Source: Chloroflexota bacterium
GTDB taxonomy: Bacteria; Chloroflexota; Anaerolineae; Aggregatilineales; Phototrophicaceae
Direction of reading: 5' to 3'
Assembly (NCBI GenBank): GCA_003242205.1
Contig: QGUR01000226.1
Coordinates: forward strand, 1 to 7,510
DNA: 7,510 bases
The notes beneath the pieces are model-generated. The model ran no database searches. It saw only the letters and a list, made by a program, of their open reading frames with translations, and was not told the DNA's origin. Positions 1 through 6,997 of the stretch are shown one piece after another (the stretch's first letter is position 1; each line of letters opens with the position of its first letter). Made by a program: the position numbers and the translations under genes.

Positions 1-721
1 CGCGGCGCTGTTGCCGACGTTGCCGCCGGAACCGGTGGCCGGCTCCAATTACACGGGCAGTGGCGTGCTTGTCAATCTGGCCGTGACGCAGCGTACATGG
101 CTGAGCATCGAAACCGATGGCGTTCAGCAGTATGCCGACATCACGACGCCGGGGACGACCATCGAAATTCCGGCTTTGAACACCGTCGTGATCAAGGCAA
201 GCAACGCGGCGGCGCTCGATGTTGTCTGGAACGGGCAGCCGCAACGTCCGTTTGGCGGCCGAGGGCAGGCTGTGGATATTATCTTTACAGAAACCGGTGT
301 GCAGGTAAGCTCCGGCCCGGGCTATGATCCAACGTCGCCGTTTACGCCCACGCCGCTGCCGACCGAAGCGCTTGACATTCAGGCAGCCATTCTGGAACTG
401 ACGCCCAGCGATACGCCGGGGCCAAGCCCGACGCCGAGCGACACGCCGACGATTACGCTCACGCCCAGTGACACGCCGACGCCGAGCGACACACCGACCA
501 TTACGCTCACGCCGACGATCACGCTGACGCCGAGCGATACGCCAACGGCGACGCTGACGCCGACGATTACGCTGACGCCAACCAATACCCTGACGCCGTC
601 GCTGACGCCAACGCCGTCGTTAACGCCGACGCCAACGCTGACCCTGACGCCATCGCCGACGGCGATTCTGCCGCCGCGACAGACGCCGGTGAATCCCACG
701 CCGACTAAAGACGGAGCCTGA
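1..721 (+). CDS. RodZ-like protein, C-terminal part (DUF4115 domain plus Thr-Pro-Ser tail), 5' truncated
   Basis: The frame is open from the left edge and stops at TGA 719-721, so the N-terminus is missing. About 239 codons are visible. The first third (roughly nt 50-310) reads as the RodZ C-terminal periplasmic domain (DUF4115): a Val-rich strand with 'RTWLSIETDG', then 'NAAALDVVWNGQ', then 'GRGQAVDIIF', matching the family pattern of W-x-x-V-x-D-G, G-N-A and N-G-x-x. The missing part would be expected to carry the cytoplasmic helix-turn-helix and one membrane helix that link MreB to the wall in known RodZ proteins; that is inference. From nt ~330 to the end the protein is a low-complexity Thr/Pro/Ser tail of more than 100 residues, probably exported and disordered. 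A TTG at 11 could be misread as a start, but the DUF4115 fold has no cytoplasmic part there and the frame continues upstream. rimO follows after 6 nt. A different extracytoplasmic protein carrying a DUF4115 domain is the alternative. Confidence 0.8.
   Translation, partial: AALLPTLPPEPVAGSNYTGSGVLVNLAVTQRTWLSIETDGVQQYADITTPGTTIEIPALNTVVIKASNAAALDVVWNGQPQRPFGGRGQAVDIIFTETGVQVSSGPGYDPTSPFTPTPLPTEALDIQAAILELTPSDTPGPSPTPSDTPTITLTPSDTPTPSDTPTITLTPTITLTPSDTPTATLTPTITLTPTNTLTPSLTPTPSLTPTPTLTLTPSPTAILPPRQTPVNPTPTKDGA
400..660 (+). repeat. Degenerate tandem repeat encoding Thr-Pro/Ser-Asp-Thr-Pro units
   Basis: Within the RodZ-like gene the DNA is built of 6-nt Thr-Pro steps (acg-ccg and variants), grouped into longer units. 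The clearest is a 30-nt unit coding for TPSDTPTITL or close variants, seen from about 436, 484 and 526, with shorter TPTITL and TPTPSL units between. The Thr codon is nearly always ACG, while Pro alternates between CCG, CCA and CCC. The array stays in frame throughout. It is a protein low-complexity repeat, not a CRISPR or an intergenic repeat. Confidence 0.85.
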
Positions 722-727
722 GAGCGA

Positions 728-2170
728 ATGTCTCGCAAGAACAAATATTTCCTACTGAGTCTGGGCTGTTCCAAGAACACGGTTGACTCCGAGAGCATGG
801 CGCAAGTCCTCAACCAGCACGGTATGCGCGGCGTCGGCGATCCCGATTCGGCGGAGGTGCTGATCGTCAATACCTGCGGTTTTATCGACGCGGCCAGACA
901 GGAGTCGATTGACGCGCTGCGCGAGCTGGTCAATAACCGCCGCGCCGGTCAGATGGTGATCGCCGCGGGCTGCCTGTCGCAGCGTTATGGGGCCGAGGTC
1001 GTCGCTCAGGTTCCCGGTCTCGACGGCGTGATCGGCACGCGGCGCTGGATGGATATTTTTGACCTCATCACCCGGCTGCGCGCTCGCCGGCATCCCGAAC
1101 CGCTGTACCACCTGCCAACCGAGGCTGAAGTCGTCGGTAGCGACGAGCGGGGCGTTCTGCGCGCCAGTCTGCAGGGAGCCAGCGCCTATCTGAAAGTGGC
1201 CGACGGCTGCCGCCGTCCGTGCGCCTTCTGCGCCATTCCGAAAATCAAAGGCACTGCCGTCAGCCGCCCTATCGAAACGATTGTCCGCGAGGCCGTCGAT
1301 CTACAGGCGCGCGGTGTGAAGGAACTCATCCTGATCGCACAGGATACGACGGATTACGGCCATGACCTTGGCCTGAAGGACGGTCTGGCGCATTTGCTGG
1401 ACGCGATTGTCGACGCCGCGCCCGACATTCCGTGGATTCGCGTGATGTACGCCTATCCGGGGTATGTGACGCCGCGGCTGATCGAAACCATGGCGCGTCA
1501 CCGGCAGGTGCTTCCCTATCTGGACATGCCGCTCCAGCACGGCAGCCGTTCGACGCTGCTGCGGATGCGCCGCCCGGCCAAAATCGAATGGGTGTACGAG
1601 ACTGTCGAGCGCATGCGGCAGATGCTTCCCGGCCTCGCCGTGCGAACGACGTTCATCGTCGGCTATCCGGGCGAAACCGACGCGGAGTTTCAGGAATTGC
1701 TCGACTTCGTGCGCGACATGCAGTTCGACCGCGTCGGCGCGTTCAAATATTCATTCGAGGCCGGCACGCCCAGCGCCGAGCTGCCGGGGCACGTCGAGCC
1801 TGAGGTTAAGGAAGCGCGTTGGAACGCGCTGATGGAGCTGCAGCAGGGCATCAGTCTGGCGAAAAACCAGTCGTTTGTCGGCAAAACGCTCGACGTGCTG
1901 GTGGAAGGTCACGGCCATGCGGAAGATGAGAATGGCGAATTGACCGGCGATGTCGTCTCGCTGGCGCGCAGCTACCGCGATGCGCCGGAAATCGACGGTT
2001 ATGTGCTGGTCGAGGGCGAGTTGCCGGTGGGCGAAATCGTGCCGGTGCGCGTGACCGGCGCGACTGCTTATGACCTGATCGCCACGCCGGACGTCGCGGG
2101 GCCGCTGGTGATCCAGCCGGGGCAGGTCATCAGCGAAGGCATGATTAACCTGAGCGATATTCAGGGCTAA
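728..2170 (+). CDS. rimO: Ribosomal protein S12 methylthiotransferase RimO (radical SAM)
   Basis: RimO adds a methylthio group to the beta-carbon of an aspartate of ribosomal protein S12 in the cytoplasm, using two 4Fe-4S clusters and S-adenosylmethionine. The 480-residue product has all three parts of the family. The N-terminal UPF0004 domain carries the cluster cysteines C14 ('LGCSKN'), C50 ('NTCGF') and C82 ('AAGCLSQ'). The radical-SAM core has the CxxxCxxC motif C161-C165-C168 ('GCRRPCAFCAIP'). A C-terminal TRAM domain spans about 380-450. 'LGCSKNTVDSE' and the 'CAIPKIKG' stretch favour RimO over the tRNA enzyme MiaB. It is some 40 residues longer than the E. coli protein (441 aa); part of the excess may be the linker around residues 130-150 and a 30-residue tail after TRAM. 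The ATG at 728 follows GGAG at 713-716, and the start fits the conserved N-terminus. It is probably co-transcribed with the RodZ-like gene. Confidence 0.96.
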   Translation: MSRKNKYFLLSLGCSKNTVDSESMAQVLNQHGMRGVGDPDSAEVLIVNTCGFIDAARQESIDALRELVNNRRAGQMVIAAGCLSQRYGAEVVAQVPGLDGVIGTRRWMDIFDLITRLRARRHPEPLYHLPTEAEVVGSDERGVLRASLQGASAYLKVADGCRRPCAFCAIPKIKGTAVSRPIETIVREAVDLQARGVKELILIAQDTTDYGHDLGLKDGLAHLLDAIVDAAPDIPWIRVMYAYPGYVTPRLIETMARHRQVLPYLDMPLQHGSRSTLLRMRRPAKIEWVYETVERMRQMLPGLAVRTTFIVGYPGETDAEFQELLDFVRDMQFDRVGAFKYSFEAGTPSAELPGHVEPEVKEARWNALMELQQGISLAKNQSFVGKTLDVLVEGHGHAEDENGELTGDVVSLARSYRDAPEIDGYVLVEGELPVGEIVPVRVTGATAYDLIATPDVAGPLVIQPGQVISEGMINLSDIQG

Positions 2171-2187
2171 AAGCTATCTATCCTTCA

Positions 2188-2218
2188 GGCTGCCAGCTTC
2201 GAGCCGGTTGTTGCAGCC
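2188..2218. terminator. Weak inverted repeat in the convergent spacer, possible bidirectional terminator
   Basis: The 49-nt gap between the convergent ends of rimO and rnz holds GGCTGC at 2188-2193 and its exact reverse complement GCAGCC at 2213-2218, with a 19-nt loop. There is no T run on either strand, so it does not look like a classical intrinsic terminator. It is listed because of its position, and chance is a real alternative for a 6-bp stem. Confidence 0.25.
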
Positions 2219-2219
2219 A

Positions 2220-3182
2220 TCACGCGGTCGTTTCGCGCGGCGGGGGGGTGACTTTCTCCGCGCCCTGCCCGCGCCGCACGACGAAATGATCCATGTCACG
2301 GGCCACATATGCGCCGGGGAACACGCTCCGCGCCTCTTCGATGATGTCCGCCTCGCGGTAGCGCCGCGAGACGTGGTTGAGGACCAGCGTCCGCACGCCT
2401 GCCTCGCGGGCCAGCAGCGCGGCCTGCTTGGCGGTCAGGTGGCCGAAATCGCGGGCGACGTCCGCTTCGCTTTCCAGAAATGTCGCCTCGATGACCAGCA
2501 AGTCGGCGTCCTGCGCGACCTCGCGCAGATTATCCGTGCGCCCGGTATCGCCGATATAGACCAGCTTTGCGCCGCGTATCTCCTCGCCGAGCACCATGTC
2601 CGGCGTGATGACGCGCCCATCGGCCAGCGTGACGGCCTCCCCGCGAACCAGTTGGCCGCGCTCCGGGCCGGGCGGCACGCCCAGTCTGTCGGCCACGTCG
2701 GCGAGAAAAGGCCGCCGCGACTTCTCCTCAAACAGAAAGCCGAAGCAGCCCGGGCCGCGGTGCGTCACCGGGAACGCGCTGATGGTGAAGTCCTTGGCCG
2801 AAAAGAACGGCCCCGGTTTCAGATCCACCAGATGAATCTCGATTGGCAGGCGCTCAAAATCGAGCACGACGCCGTAAAGCAGCCGCTGCACGCGGTCGAG
2901 CGCCGAGGTGCCGCCGTAGATTTCGATCTCGTTGATATTTTCCCAGCGCGCGAAGGTCGAAACCAGCCCTCCCAGACCGAGAATGTGATCCAGATGGCCG
3001 TGCGTGAGCAGGACACGATTCAGCCGCTTGAAACCGATACCGCTCCGCAGGATTTGCCGCTGCGTGCCTTCGCCACAGTCCACCAGAAAGCGGTGCTCGC
3101 CCGCCAGAATGGCCTGCGATGTCAGCCCGCGATGGACCGAGGGCGCGGAAGCGGAGGTTCCAAGAAAGACAATTTCAAACAT
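2220..3182 (-). CDS. rnz: Ribonuclease Z (tRNase Z, metallo-beta-lactamase fold)
   Basis: RNase Z is a zinc-dependent endonuclease that cleaves the 3' trailer of precursor tRNAs in the cytoplasm. The 320-residue product has the usual length for the short form. Counting from ATG 3182: 'FLGTSASAPS' near the N-terminus, 'DCGEGTQRQ' at 35-43, the metal motif H61-G-H63-L-D65-H66, H141 ('PVTHRGPG'), D212 ('YIGDTG'), H248 ('FGHLTAKQAA', the HST-like helix) and H270 ('LNHVSRRY'). This complete metal and catalytic set separates it from general beta-lactamase-fold hydrolases. A GTG at 3188 is in frame two codons earlier, but ATG 3182 has GAG at 3190-3188 five nt upstream and gives the typical family start 'MFEIVFLGT', so I prefer it. 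The gene lies 11 nt after the glycosyltransferase stop and is the last gene of the - strand operon. The loop 'GPPGPERGQL'-like region (about 169-178) is more polar than the usual P-L-W/F-G-K-L form. Confidence 0.95.
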   Translation of the reverse strand: MFEIVFLGTSASAPSVHRGLTSQAILAGEHRFLVDCGEGTQRQILRSGIGFKRLNRVLLTHGHLDHILGLGGLVSTFARWENINEIEIYGGTSALDRVQRLLYGVVLDFERLPIEIHLVDLKPGPFFSAKDFTISAFPVTHRGPGCFGFLFEEKSRRPFLADVADRLGVPPGPERGQLVRGEAVTLADGRVITPDMVLGEEIRGAKLVYIGDTGRTDNLREVAQDADLLVIEATFLESEADVARDFGHLTAKQAALLAREAGVRTLVLNHVSRRYREADIIEEARSVFPGAYVARDMDHFVVRRGQGAEKVTPPPRETTA

Positions 3183-3193
3183 CGGCACTCGTT

Positions 3194-5212
3194 TCAGTTA
3201 CTGGTAATCATGATTTCAGGCAGGAAGACGCGCGTGCCGCGCTGCTCGTCGCCATCGAAGACGGGAAGGCGCGTGTCGGTGTTGTCTTCATACGCGCCAA
3301 TCGACACCTGATAGCGACCGGCGGTGAGCACGTTGGGCAGGCGCACAAACGTGACCTGAATGAAGATGTCTCGCGGTTGAAGCTGGGCCGGCAGTACGCT
3401 CAGGACGTCGCTCTGCGCCGCGATGGACACCGGGTCGAACAGCACGTGCGTGAACAGCCGCAAATCCGAAGGAACCACGCCGTCCACGCGCCAGTAGGAT
3501 ACGATGGTGAGATAGTCGCCGGGCCGGTATGTCTGGCTGGCAAACGGCTCGTAGCCCAGAAAGGTCACGTTGCCGCCAAAACGCACTGGGGGGAACGTCG
3601 GGGCAACGCCGCCGGGTGACTCAGGCGCGTAAGACACGGGCGCAGTCGTGGTGAAACGCCCAACGGTATCGGCCAGATTGCGGGCGACGTCGAGGCGAAC
3701 GACCGATGCGCCGGGCATCCCCGGCAGGTGGATGATTTCTCCCGCCGACAGCCAGTTACGAATGCTGGCGTGCGCGTTTTCCAGCGCGCTGCTGTCCAGA
3801 AAAACGACCTGCTGGACTTCGCCACCATCTGCCAGAACCAGCGCCACACCGCAGTTGGCATAGCGTAGCGGCACGTTCGGGCGATGCATCATCAGCGCGA
3901 GGATTTCGTAGTTTTCCAGCTCTGGCGTGGTGGCCGGGTTGAGATTGCTGACGCATAGCACGGTGGGCAGGGAGCCGGCCGTCTGGTCGAGATAATGCGC
4001 TGCATAGGCGAGGGTCGAGCGATAAAGCGTATGAACGCTCGGCAGCGCGGGCCAGCGGTTGAACAGGTCGCGGCTCGTCCAAACGATATTGAAGCCGAAG
4101 AGCGCGACCAGCGCCAGCCAGAAAACCGGGCGCGAACGTGCCGGAACGCCCGTCGCCAGCGCGCTGACGCCAACGCCGAAAAACAGCGCGATCAGCGGCA
4201 GCAACAGCGACATGGCCACGAAATCGGGGCTGGTTGTACGCATCAGCGTGACAGGCGCAAGCGCGACGGTCGCCAGCAGCGGCATGATGAAACGCGACTG
4301 GTGAAAATAACGCAGCGCGACGACCACGCCGAGCACGAGAAACAGGCCGCTGACGAGGTCGATCATGGGCCGCCCTGGCAGGTTGACCAGCGCGTTCTGG
4401 TCGCCGACCAGAAACAGGCCGCCCAGACCGCGCATGACGCTGGAAACGGCCTCAGGCCGCGTCGTGACCATGTTTTCAAACAGCCGGGCAGGGCCGGAGA
4501 GTTCGCGCAGGCGGATGCTGGAGATGAGATAGGGCATGGCGACCACGATCATGATGACGAGCGCGAAGCCGATATAGCCAAGCCGCCGCCGCGACATCGG
4601 CCGCCGTACGATCATGTAGGCGATAAAGACCATGCTGAACAGCGCGATGATGAAATGCGCTGGATGTACGTAAAAACCAGCGCCGAGCAGCAGCCCCAGA
4701 GCCGTGAACGGCGTTGTGCGGGCGCGGCGGCGCATGTCGCCATCGGGCAACGAAAAAGCGCGGGCGAAGGCGAGGAGGATGCCTGTCAACAGCAGCGGCA
4801 GGGCGCTCTCGCGGCTGATCATCCGCGACATCATGACCGGCAGCATGCCGACGCTGAGCAGCGCCATCGCCGCCACTGCTGCCGTCGGGGTATAGAGGCG
4901 TTTCACCAGCGCGTAGACCGCCGCAAGCGTCAGCAGGCCCAGCCACACCGACAGCATACGGTAGCCGATCAGCCCGCCGCCGCCGGCGCCGGTTGTCACC
5001 GTCAGGATCGTCTGGTAAAGGCCCTCTCTGCCTTCACCGCCGAGATCATAAAAGACTTCAATCCGCCCCTGACGCGCGGTTTCGGCGATGCGGATATCGT
5101 TGATTTCGTCGTTGTGGAAACCCGGCGGATGAGTAGACAGCCCCCATAGTCGAAAGCCGGCGGCGATCAAGAGCAATATAACCGCGAGGGCGTTACCCAT
5201 CCTGCTAGACAA
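3194..5212 (-). CDS. GT-C fold membrane glycosyltransferase, GT39/ArnT-PMT-like
   Basis: Such enzymes move a sugar from a polyprenyl-phosphate donor to a lipid, glycan or protein on the outer face of the cytoplasmic membrane; the substrate here cannot be read from the sequence. The 672-residue product starts with a membrane helix (about 7-25), followed by the first outer loop with 'PPGFHNDEI' (D35-E36), the acidic pair expected for GT-C catalysis. Next comes 'EGREGLYQ' (about 60-67), which I recall in Chloroflexota GT39-like proteins. About ten hydrophobic segments run to roughly residue 380. After them lie a soluble region (about 385-545) and a C-terminal beta-rich domain (about 549-672: 'LGYEPF', 'PGDYLTIVSYW', 'RLFTHVLF', 'TRLPVFDGD') resembling the carbohydrate-binding-like sandwich often fused to these enzymes. 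The TTG start at 5212 is chosen because GAGG at 5223-5220 lies seven nt upstream; ATG 5200 has only AGG abutting it. The preceding CopD-like gene ends 14 nt upstream. Confidence 0.85.
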   Translation of the reverse strand: MSSRMGNALAVILLLIAAGFRLWGLSTHPPGFHNDEINDIRIAETARQGRIEVFYDLGGEGREGLYQTILTVTTGAGGGGLIGYRMLSVWLGLLTLAAVYALVKRLYTPTAAVAAMALLSVGMLPVMMSRMISRESALPLLLTGILLAFARAFSLPDGDMRRRARTTPFTALGLLLGAGFYVHPAHFIIALFSMVFIAYMIVRRPMSRRRLGYIGFALVIMIVVAMPYLISSIRLRELSGPARLFENMVTTRPEAVSSVMRGLGGLFLVGDQNALVNLPGRPMIDLVSGLFLVLGVVVALRYFHQSRFIMPLLATVALAPVTLMRTTSPDFVAMSLLLPLIALFFGVGVSALATGVPARSRPVFWLALVALFGFNIVWTSRDLFNRWPALPSVHTLYRSTLAYAAHYLDQTAGSLPTVLCVSNLNPATTPELENYEILALMMHRPNVPLRYANCGVALVLADGGEVQQVVFLDSSALENAHASIRNWLSAGEIIHLPGMPGASVVRLDVARNLADTVGRFTTTAPVSYAPESPGGVAPTFPPVRFGGNVTFLGYEPFASQTYRPGDYLTIVSYWRVDGVVPSDLRLFTHVLFDPVSIAAQSDVLSVLPAQLQPRDIFIQVTFVRLPNVLTAGRYQVSIGAYEDNTDTRLPVFDGDEQRGTRVFLPEIMITSN

Positions 5213-5219
5213 TCGAATT

Positions 5220-5223
5220 CCTC
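5220..5223 (-). promoter_or_regulatory. Ribosome binding site that selects the TTG start of the glycosyltransferase
   Basis: On the - strand GAGG (5223-5220) is followed by a 7-nt spacer and TTG at 5212. The alternative ATG at 5200 has no motif at a workable distance. The site overlaps the region just after the CopD-like stop codon (5229-5227), so it lies in the transcript of an operon. Confidence 0.6.
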
Positions 5224-5226
5224 AGT

Positions 5227-5742
5227 TCACAATGCTGTCGCCCAGGCGGTAAAGGCCAGAACGAGTATCCCGAGTACAAGATTGATCCAGGCAAGGCGCT
5301 GTTCCCGTTGTCGGTGGCGACGGGCTTCGTCCGGATCGGCCTTGCCATGTTCGGCAAGCAGGCGCGCACGTTTCAGCGCGGGCGCGACGACAAACTGGAG
5401 CGCCAGCCCACAGCCGAACATGCCGAAAATGGCAATATGCTTCAGGAGAATAACGCGGCTCCACTCGTTGGTGAATTGTAACATGCCGTCATAATTCGGG
5501 TCACCCGTCATCTGGATCAGCCCGGTCACGATCAGGACGACCAGACTGAAATTGCTGAGCGGGATGAACCGCTGGCGCAGCCGGTCGCTCAGGGCGTCCA
5601 GCGCCGGGTTTGCATCCAGCGCGCGCCGGGCCTCTGGCAAAACCAGCACGGTCAAAATCACCAGCCCGCCAATCCAGACCACGGTCGCGATCAGGTGAAA
5701 AAAGTAGCTGATGGCAAGAATCGTTGTATCGGGCGTTGGCAT
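5227..5742 (-). CDS. CopD-like four-helix membrane protein
   Basis: The 171-residue product is an integral membrane protein with four predicted helices at about 8-35, 61-78, 97-121 and 150-169. Helix 1 contains H16 and 'VVWIGGL', and helix 3 contains 'LLKHIAIFG' (H102). These fit the CopD superfamily (copper resistance D / YebZ-type domain), where membrane histidines have been linked to copper or haem; a metal role here is inference only. 'FSLVVLIVTGLIQM' in helix 2 is also typical of this group. A charged cytoplasmic stretch (about 125-150, rich in Arg, Glu and His) precedes the last helix. ATG 5742 lies 6 nt after the glycosidase stop, with AGGA nine nt upstream inside the end of that gene, so translation is probably coupled. 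A stand-alone CopD domain without CopC or a copper oxidase nearby gives no clue to substrate. Related small membrane families such as DUF4149-like proteins are the alternative. Confidence 0.75.
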   Translation of the reverse strand: MPTPDTTILAISYFFHLIATVVWIGGLVILTVLVLPEARRALDANPALDALSDRLRQRFIPLSNFSLVVLIVTGLIQMTGDPNYDGMLQFTNEWSRVILLKHIAIFGMFGCGLALQFVVAPALKRARLLAEHGKADPDEARRHRQREQRLAWINLVLGILVLAFTAWATAL

Positions 5743-5748
5743 GTCCTG

Positions 5749-6987
5749 TTATCCTGGCGCTCCGGCTTCGGTGCAAAACTCGATTGGCGCGAGGCCAAGC
5801 GCTTGCGGGCTGTCGGGCTCTCTCGCCGGTATGACGCGATTGCCGCAATACTTTTCCATATTTGCCAGCGCGACATAGGCCGGCGTTTGCCAGCCTTCAG
5901 ACGTAAAAATGCTCCAGTGGTACTCCTCATTTTTGGGAGTCCACCGGGGGTCGGCGATATAGATCGCCGACATCAGACCTATCCAGGGCCGCCAGTGAAA
6001 TGCCGCGTAACGGTAGGCCGCGACCAGATGGCGCGCCTGGGTTTTTTCGTCGACGGCAAACCAGCTATACGCGGGATTGATATTATCGCGCGTCCACCCG
6101 ACTTCCAGAATGGCCATCTGCCGGGCGGCGTCGCCGTTGGCGACCATGATTTTACGCAGGTCTTCCACGCGGCGAAAGGTAAAGAAGCGCTGGCTGCCGC
6201 GCGCCTCGGCTTCATCCGGGCTGAGTTCGGGGTGAGAATAGCCGGGCGCGTGAACGCCGACCACATCAATATAGCGCTGAAAGCCGGCGTCATACAGTTC
6301 CTGCAGGAAAACATCGTCGGGGTGGGCGGTTGCGTCGTAGTTGCCGGTTGGAGACAACCCGGCTGAGATCAGAATCGCGTCGGGGTCGGCGGCGCGGATG
6401 GCCTCGCTGCATGCCCGGAGCAGTTCGACGTATCCTGCCGCATCCGGCGGGTTGTTGCCCCATTCGCGCGCCAGATTAGGCTCGTTCCAGATCTGGTAGG
6501 CAGCGATGCGGCCCCGGTAGCGGCTGGCAATCGTGCCGCAGTAACGCGCGAAATCGCCCAGATCGGCGGGCGGCGAGTCGAGGAATTGCGAGGCGTCAGC
6601 GCCGGGCGGCAAAGCCCAGTCTGGCGTGTCGCTCAGCCGCGCGACAAGGCTGAGGCCGCGCCGCTCGACCTCTTCCAGCAGCCGGTCTGCGTTGGCGAAA
6701 TGCAGCTCGCCTTTCACCGGCTCGACATCCTTCCAGGCGAACGTTTGCTTGACATGGCTGAAGACCATCGTGCGGATGGAGTCGAGCCGCAGCGCCGCGA
6801 TGGTCGGGTCCCACCAGAGGAATGCCTGAACGCCGTAGGTGAGCGACTCAAACGGCGGGTTCGTGACCGCCCGGCCCATGAAGGGGTCGGTGGACGAGGT
6901 GGAGAACCAGAGAACAGGCACAAAAAACAGGGGAAGGGCCAGTCTTCGCAGACCGGCCCAACCCCTGCGTTTCTCTAAGCGCGACAT
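5749..6987 (-). CDS. Membrane-anchored glycoside hydrolase, clan GH-A TIM barrel (GH5/GH39-like)
   Basis: This is a predicted retaining glycosidase acting outside the cytoplasmic membrane. The 412-residue product opens with a basic stretch (residues 3-15) and a hydrophobic helix (about 16-30), a signal anchor or uncleaved signal. The barrel follows: 'FSHVKQTFAWKDVEP' (76-90) resembles strand 2 of GH39/GH5 barrels, and 'YQIWNEPNL' (164-172) gives the acid/base E169. 'IDVVGVHAPGY' (240-250) is a strand-6-like segment, and 'AILEVGWT' (292-299) gives the nucleophile E295. The 126-residue spacing between the two glutamates fits clan GH-A. The substrate is unknown. Start: a GTG- or TTG-type start further upstream would run 36 nt into the preceding gene. 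ATG 6987 instead overlaps that gene's TAA by one base (TAATG) and has GAGG at 6997-6994 six nt upstream, so I chose it. The next gene, CopD-like, starts 6 nt after the stop. Confidence 0.85.
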   Translation of the reverse strand: MSRLEKRRGWAGLRRLALPLFFVPVLWFSTSSTDPFMGRAVTNPPFESLTYGVQAFLWWDPTIAALRLDSIRTMVFSHVKQTFAWKDVEPVKGELHFANADRLLEEVERRGLSLVARLSDTPDWALPPGADASQFLDSPPADLGDFARYCGTIASRYRGRIAAYQIWNEPNLAREWGNNPPDAAGYVELLRACSEAIRAADPDAILISAGLSPTGNYDATAHPDDVFLQELYDAGFQRYIDVVGVHAPGYSHPELSPDEAEARGSQRFFTFRRVEDLRKIMVANGDAARQMAILEVGWTRDNINPAYSWFAVDEKTQARHLVAAYRYAAFHWRPWIGLMSAIYIADPRWTPKNEEYHWSIFTSEGWQTPAYVALANMEKYCGNRVIPAREPDSPQALGLAPIEFCTEAGAPG

Positions 6988-6997
6988 TAAGTGCCTC
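6985..6997 (-). promoter_or_regulatory. TAATG stop/start overlap with Shine-Dalgarno, translational coupling
   Basis: On the - strand GAGG (6997-6994), a 6-nt spacer and ATG (6987-6985) define the start of the anchored glycosidase. The stop TAA of the upstream glycosidase (6989-6987) shares its last A with that ATG. The arrangement suggests that ribosomes ending one gene reinitiate on the next. Confidence 0.65.

Noticed and set aside
400..660. Possible CRISPR or other direct-repeat array
   Set aside because: Units are only 6-30 nt, degenerate at third codon positions, strictly in frame, and lack unique spacers; the pattern is a coding repeat.
379..933. A 184-codon - strand frame rich in Val-Gly-Val repeats opposite the RodZ tail and rimO start
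   Set aside because: It is the complement of the Thr-Pro repeat and of the conserved rimO N-terminus. Its repetitiveness comes from the + strand repeat, and it has no recognisable domain.
2208..3311. A 367-codon + strand frame opposite rnz
   Set aside because: The - strand frame has the full RNase Z motif set. The + frame has no domain and runs across the end of the next gene; it is a GC-driven shadow.
3995..5149. A 384-codon + strand frame opposite the glycosyltransferase
   Set aside because: Its product is an improbable Arg/Gln/Asp/His-rich composition, while the - strand shows helices and GT39 motifs.
5695..6366. A 223-codon + strand frame opposite the anchored glycosidase
   Set aside because: It overlaps the conserved nucleophile region of the - strand gene and has no recognisable motif.
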